Of a stretch of DNA of 58,069 nt, positions 54,413 to 58,069 are shown in pieces (the stretch's first letter is position 1; each line of letters begins with the position of its first letter). Location of the stretch: contig DAHVAR010000090.1 of NCBI GenBank assembly GCA_027314515.1, forward strand, positions 1-58,069. The letters run 5' to 3'. The translations under genes were made by a program, and so were the position numbers. A model generated the notes under the pieces. The model was not told the DNA's origin. It saw only the letters and a list, made by a program, of their open reading frames with translations, and searched no databases. Source of the DNA: Actinomycetota bacterium (GTDB lineage Bacteria; Actinomycetota; Actinomycetes; Streptosporangiales; Streptosporangiaceae).

Positions 54413-54825
54413 ATGCCGGACGAGGAGTGCACCGCGCGCGATCTGGCCCGCCGGTCGCAGGCCGCCGTGACGGCGAAAGACCGCAAGGGCTGGCTGGGCC
54501 TGTTCGCCGCCGACGCGGTGGTGCAGGATCCGATCGGGCCGTCGCCCTTCGACCCGGACGGGTCCGGTCATCGCGGGCCGGAAGCCATCGCCGCCTTCTA
54601 TGCGCCGTTATCGCCCCTAATGAGCTGATCACGTTCGAGATCGAGGCCTCCTACCTCTGCGGTGAGGAGGTGGCAGACGTCGGCATCATCCGGACCGTGC
54701 TGCCTGGTGGCAGGCACGTCGCGGTAGTGCACGGCGTGTACACATACCGGTGCAACGGAGCGGGCCAACTGGTGGCCCTGCGGGCGTTCTGGGAATTTGC
54801 CAAGGCCGAGCTGACGCAAGCCTGA
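54413..54825 (+). pseudogene. NTF2-like / steroid delta-isomerase-like protein, frameshifted
   Basis: The first frame gives MPDEECTARDLARRSQAAVT, then GLFAADAVVQDPIGPSPF and HRGPEAIAAFYAP, the SnoaL/ketosteroid-isomerase pattern, but stops near 54628. The shifted frame continues from about 54610 with VIAPNELITFEIEASYL and VYTYRCNGAGQLVALRAFWE to the stop at 54825, completing a protein of about 136 residues. One indel near 54600-54612 explains it. A KstR-type box overlaps the promoter. Confidence 0.7.
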
Positions 54826-54876
54826 GGCTGCCCTGCCCGCCTGAGGCTGCCCCTCCCGCCTGAGGCTGCCTCTCCC
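54820..54876. repeat. 19-bp tandem repeat, three copies
   Basis: Three adjacent units of GCCTGAGGCTGCCCCTCCC with one or two changes, starting at the isomerase-like stop and ending before the exporter gene. Confidence 0.85.
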
Positions 54877-54997
54877 GTCCCGGTCGTTGCTTGCAGCAAG
54901 TAACCTGCCTAAGCGGCCGTTCAGCCGGGGCAACCGCGCGGCTGCCGGGCGGACCGCGGCTGCCGGAGAACCCGCTTACCCGTACCCGGAGTTTGCT

Positions 54998-56320
54998 GTG
55001 CGCATCGGCCAGATCGCCATCGACGTGGCGCCGCTGCGCGAGAGCCGCGACTACCGGCTGCTGTTCAGCGGGCGGTTCGTCTCCATGGCCGGGAACGCGG
55101 TCGCCACCACCGCGGCCAGCTGGCAGGTCTACGGCCTGACCCGCAACTCGTTTGCCGTCGGGTTGCTCACCCTCGCCTCCGGCTGCGGCATGCTGCTCGG
55201 GCTGCTGGCCGGCGGGATGCTCGCCGACCGGCACGACCGGCGCACGCTGATCATGGCGGTCCAGCTACCGCAGGCGCTGCTGTCCGCCCTGCTGATGGCC
55301 AATAGCCTGGTCCGCCATCCAGCGCTGTGGCCGCTCTACCTGATCACGTTCTGCATCGGCCTGTGTTCCGGGCTGGCCTCGCCCGCCTCGACCGCGACCA
55401 CTCCCGCGCTGGTCGGCCTTGACCGGCTGCCAGCGGCGGCTGCGCTCAATGCGACGGCGAGCCAGGTCGGCCAGCTCGGCGGACCCGCCCTAGCCGGGCT
55501 GCTGATCGCCGGCCCCGGCCTGGCTAGCTGCTACGCGATTGACGCGGTCTGCCTCGCTGTGTTCGGCCTGGCGATATTCCGGATTTCGCCGCTCCCGCCG
55601 GTGATCAAAGCGCAGCGGCCAGGGCTGCGGTCCTTTTCCGAAGGGCTTGCGTATGTCCGCCACAACGGCGTGCTCGGCGGCATGCTGCTGGTCGACACCA
55701 ATGCCATGCTGTTCGGCATGCCGTCGGCCCTGTTCCCGGCCCTGGCCAGCACGCACTTCCACGGTGGCTCGGCCACCTTCGGCCTGCTGGTGGCCGCACC
55801 CGGCCTGGGCGCGCTGATCGGCGCCGCGACCAGTGGCTGGACCGGCCGGGTGCGGCGGCCAGGCGTGGTCATCATCGGCGCGGGGATCGTCTGGGGCGGC
55901 GCCGTCGCCCTGTTCGGCGTTGTCGACAGCCTGCCGCTGGCGCTGGTATTCCTCGCAATCGCCGGGATGGGCGACCTGATCTCCGAGGTGCTGCGCAACG
56001 CGCTGCTCCAGCGCTACACCCCCGACCCGCTGCGCGGCCGGGTGTCCAGCCTGTACCTTGCCCAGGTCACCGGCGCGCCGGCGCTCGGCAACGTGGAGGC
56101 TGGCGGCGTAGCCTGGCTGGTGTCGCCGGTGTTCTCGGTGGTCAGCGGCGGCCTGGCGTGCGTGGCCGGGGCCGTCGCGCTCGGGGCCCTGATCCCGGCG
56201 CTGCGCAACTCCAGCCTGTCCGGCACGGTGGCGGATCCGGAGCTGGCTGCCGGGCTCGACGCCGGGCTGGGCGCCGGGCTGGACCGCGAGTCAGCCGCCG
56301 GCAACGCTGCCGCATCGTGA
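54998..56320 (+). CDS. MFS transporter, EntS-like exporter
   Basis: Twelve-helix major facilitator (440 residues). It opens with IDVAPLRESRDYRLLFSGRF, the MFS_3/EntS pattern, and has the loop 2-3 motif GGMLADRHDRRTL. GTG 54998 with CGGAG 6 bases upstream is preferred; an earlier in-frame TTG at 54887 would add a Pro/Arg-rich leader. Substrate unknown; relatives export siderophores or drugs. The C-terminal tail has a Gly-Leu-Asp-Ala repeat. Confidence 0.85.
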   Translation: MRIGQIAIDVAPLRESRDYRLLFSGRFVSMAGNAVATTAASWQVYGLTRNSFAVGLLTLASGCGMLLGLLAGGMLADRHDRRTLIMAVQLPQALLSALLMANSLVRHPALWPLYLITFCIGLCSGLASPASTATTPALVGLDRLPAAAALNATASQVGQLGGPALAGLLIAGPGLASCYAIDAVCLAVFGLAIFRISPLPPVIKAQRPGLRSFSEGLAYVRHNGVLGGMLLVDTNAMLFGMPSALFPALASTHFHGGSATFGLLVAAPGLGALIGAATSGWTGRVRRPGVVIIGAGIVWGGAVALFGVVDSLPLALVFLAIAGMGDLISEVLRNALLQRYTPDPLRGRVSSLYLAQVTGAPALGNVEAGGVAWLVSPVFSVVSGGLACVAGAVALGALIPALRNSSLSGTVADPELAAGLDAGLGAGLDRESAAGNAAAS

Positions 56321-56353
56321 TCGTGTGTCACCCGCACGGGCGCATGACGCGAT
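56317..56353. terminator. Imperfect hairpin after the MFS gene
   Basis: TGATCG pairs with CGATCA, with inner pairing GTCA/TGAC around a GC-rich loop, right at the gene's stop. Confidence 0.4.
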
Positions 56354-56412
56354 CACCGCAGCCGCGAGAGTATCCCGTACGTGACCTGGGTCGGGCACAA
56401 TGTCCCGTGCAA

Positions 56413-56486
56413 GCGCCTGTAGCTCAGCCGGATAGAGCAGCTGCCTTCTAAGCAGCCGGTCGGGGGTTCGAGTCCCTCCAGGCGCG
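56413..56486 (+). tRNA. tRNA-Arg (TCT anticodon)
   Basis: Complete cloverleaf of 74 nt: acceptor GCGCCTG/CAGGCGC with discriminator G, D-arm TAGCTCAGCCGG, anticodon stem GCTGC/GCAGC with loop CTTCTAA (anticodon TCT, reads AGA), and T-loop GGTTCGAGTCC. CCA is not encoded. The 3' end is the likely attB of the adjacent integrase. Confidence 0.95.
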
Positions 56487-56503
56487 CCGCACTCCCCCGC
56501 AGG

Positions 56504-57736
56504 TCACGGGGCCATCTCTGGCCTATCTTCCGGCCCGGACGGCGCCACGGCCGTACCTCGTGCCAGATCCGTGCCAGATCGAGCTGCTTGATCAGGCGAC
56601 CGCTCGCCAGCTGCCAGCTGGCTGCGAACAAGTGCGTCCACGCCCGCAGCGATCTTGCGCTGCCCTTCATCGCTGTCATGCAGGTAGATCAGCGCCGCCC
56701 GAGTGGTCGAGTGGCCCATCCGAGCCATCAGTTCGCGCAGCGTGGCGCCCGTCGAGGCGGCCAGATTGTTCCCGGCGTGGCGTAGATCATGGAAGTGCAC
56801 GCCTTTCATGCCAGCTCGCGCAAGTGCCGGAAGCCAGACGCGATTGCGGAATTGACTATCTCTGAGCGGCAGGCCTTGCTTGCTGGGGAAGACCAGACCC
56901 GAGGAACCGGCGTTGCCGAACTGTTCAAGGTGATCGCGGAGCATGGGAATGATCGCCTCGGGCAGATGGACGGTGCGACGGCCGGCATCGGACTTCGGCT
57001 GTCCGAGCACCAGACCCGCCCCGCGGACCTCGGTTAGCTGACGCTCAATTCGGACCGTCCTAGCGGCCAGATCCAGATCGCAACGCCGCAGCGCGATGGC
57101 CTCACCCCATCTCAGACTGCCGAAAGCTGTGAGCAACACCAGTGCTCGATAACGGTCGCCAACGGCATCGGCGAGTAGATAGACGTCGCCAGCTGACAGG
57201 ATCGGCCGCTCCGGCGATCGCTCGTGAGCAGCGCCCTTGATCCGACACGGATTGCGGCGTATCAACTCGTCGTCGACAGCCGTGTTCAAGATCGCCTTCA
57301 GCAGCCTGTAGGCCTTCGCGGTCGTCACCGGACTGACGCCAGAGTCGAGCAAATCCTTGCGCCAGCGGCGCACATGTGGCTCCCGAATATCCGAGATCGT
57401 GCGCTCTCCGAAGCCCGTGGCTGTTGCCAGGTGTCGGCGCAGTAGATATCGGTAGAGCTGGACTGTCTTGGGCCGAAGGCCTGGGCGTTCATCTATCCAG
57501 GCCGTGGCGTACTCCAAGAATGGGATCAGGCCGGCGTCAGGGTCGATCCAGTCGGATTCCAAGATGTCGGCCTCAGTTCGCGTTAACCACTGCTCTGCGC
57601 TGATCTTGTTCGGAAAGGTCTCGGGTGCCGGTCGTACCAGCCCGTCAGGGCCTTGGTATCGCGCCTGCCACTTGCCTGAGGGAAGCTGGCGAACTGCGCC
57701 AAACCGGCGTCGTCGTCCTTTCCTGTTGCCAGCCAT
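56504..57736 (-). CDS. int: Tyrosine site-specific integrase
   Basis: Phage/ICE-type integrase (410 residues) converging on tRNA-Arg, whose 3' end lies 17 bases away. N-terminal arm-binding region with GKWQARYQGPDG, SAM-like core-binding domain (about 70-150), catalytic domain with the first Arg in GSLRWGEAIAL, the H-x-x-R box in HDLRHAGNN, and HSTTRAALIYLH holding the second His and the nucleophilic Tyr. ATG overlaps the excisionase stop by one base (TGATG). Base composition is slightly less GC-rich than its neighbours, consistent with acquisition. Confidence 0.93.
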   Translation of the reverse strand: MAGNRKGRRRRFGAVRQLPSGKWQARYQGPDGLVRPAPETFPNKISAEQWLTRTEADILESDWIDPDAGLIPFLEYATAWIDERPGLRPKTVQLYRYLLRRHLATATGFGERTISDIREPHVRRWRKDLLDSGVSPVTTAKAYRLLKAILNTAVDDELIRRNPCRIKGAAHERSPERPILSAGDVYLLADAVGDRYRALVLLTAFGSLRWGEAIALRRCDLDLAARTVRIERQLTEVRGAGLVLGQPKSDAGRRTVHLPEAIIPMLRDHLEQFGNAGSSGLVFPSKQGLPLRDSQFRNRVWLPALARAGMKGVHFHDLRHAGNNLAASTGATLRELMARMGHSTTRAALIYLHDSDEGQRKIAAGVDALVRSQLAAGERSPDQAARSGTDLARGTAVAPSGPEDRPEMAP

Positions 57737-57934
57737 CAGGCCACTCGCCTGCGGCGTCGGACAGTTACTGGCTCGACTGTGCCGGCCTCGATGAAGTGCC
57801 GCAGAGCTGACTCCGGGATGCGGACGTGGCGGCCGATGCGGACGAACCGAATCCGCCGTTCTGCGATCAGACGCCTAGGGAATCGCTCGTTGGTTCCTAA
57901 CGCGGATTTCCACGCAGCAGGTTCGGCGCAAGGT
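57736..57934 (-). pseudogene. Excisionase-type helix-turn-helix gene, 5' truncated
   Basis: Translation ALGTNERFPRRLIAERRIRF, then VRIGRHVRIPESALRHFIEA and GTVEPVTVRRRRRVA is a MerR/excisionase-like DNA-binding domain as found beside actinomycete integrases. No ATG, GTG or TTG start is available in frame; the sequence before ALGTNERF is unrelated and reads back to an in-frame stop. The N-terminal helix is therefore lost, probably by the rearrangement that placed the next gene fragment here. Confidence 0.65.
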
Positions 57935-58069
57935 TCAGGCGTACTCGTAGCGGATGGTCCGGCCGCCTAGCCAGGGGATGCGGGTGTCTTGGGGGAGGCT
58001 GGCCTTGCGCAGGACGGGTGAGAAGGCGCGTCGTTCGAGGCGGACGGTGATGGCGTCGCTGGTGGTGAT
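57935..58069 (-). CDS. C-terminal part of a gene entering from the right edge
   Basis: A minus-strand frame open from the window edge, ending LPQDTRIPWLGGRTIRYEYA and TGA at 57935. Arg-rich and consistent with a protein tail, perhaps of a mobile-element enzyme, but too short to name. It abuts the truncated excisionase gene. Confidence 0.45.
   Translation of the reverse strand: MTTSDAITVRLERRAFSPVLRKASLPQDTRIPWLGGRTIRYEYA

Overview
The window is high-GC DNA from an actinomycete (Actinomycetota). The evidence is mutually consistent: an actinobacterial-type integration host factor (mIHF), a ClgR-type regulator, the gene order rnj/dapA - ftsK - rodZ-like - rimO - pgsA - cinA - clgR, many GTG starts and 1- or 4-base gene overlaps, and a site matching the KstR steroid-catabolism operator. 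The genus cannot be fixed from what I can see. Most of the window is ordinary chromosome with intact genes. Accessory or decaying material lies at 5.0-8.9 kb, 24.7-29.5 kb, 35.6-36.0 kb, 54.4-54.8 kb and 56.4 kb to the right edge.

Layout. 0-5 kb: full-length Lhr helicase. 5.0-5.7 kb: VapBC-like toxin-antitoxin pair. 5.8-8.9 kb: a mobile-element graveyard bounded by inverted repeats and a CTTA duplication. It holds an IS701-type transposase remnant, two copies of that element's right end, a broken NYN-nuclease gene with a leader terminator, a tyrosine-recombinase scrap and a group II intron maturase scrap. 8.9-11.8 kb: a D-threonine-aldolase-type PLP enzyme, a LURP-one protein and a ROK regulator. 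12.1-17.1 kb: an amino-sugar-type ABC importer (binding protein, two permeases) with a GH3 hexosaminidase, organised like das operons but facing a ROK regulator, with a palindromic operator between them. 17.1-24.7 kb: Rrf2 regulator, then the leftward cluster clgR-cinA-pgsA-rimO-rodZ-like-ftsK. 24.8-29.5 kb: a GntR/ABC exporter cassette in which both ABC genes are frameshifted, a small membrane protein and an aryl-CoA ligase. 29.6-32.2 kb: rnj-dapA. 32.4-35.6 kb: a cobalamin riboswitch and a B12-type ABC importer.

35.6-45.3 kb: nucleotidyltransferase remnant, HNH protein, prolyl oligopeptidase, truncated haemoglobin, Ser/Thr kinase, dimethylglycine/sarcosine dehydrogenase-like fusion and ettA. 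45.4-50.1 kb: an accessory SSB and two overlapping dynamin-like GTPases. 50.5-53.6 kb: an isolated cobH, GtrA-like protein, DUF6504-like protein and glyA. 53.9-56.3 kb: mIHF, a frameshifted steroid-isomerase-like gene behind a perfect KstR box, and an MFS exporter. 56.4 kb to the end: tRNA-Arg(TCT) with a tyrosine integrase 17 bases beyond it and a 5'-truncated excisionase, i.e. one end of an integrated element that continues off the window.

Cross-cutting themes. Short tandem repeats are common, and several unrelated loci share a 15-bp period (five codons when in frame). Single frameshifts hit accessory genes only (ABC ATPase, ABC permease, NYN protein, isomerase-like protein), which suggests real decay rather than uniform sequencing error. 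No CRISPR array or rRNA was seen. I did not find an obviously new defence or biosynthetic system. The strongest non-routine signals are the KstR box in an otherwise steroid-free neighbourhood, the nested element landing exactly on a stop codon, and the paired dynamin-like GTPases beside an SSB.
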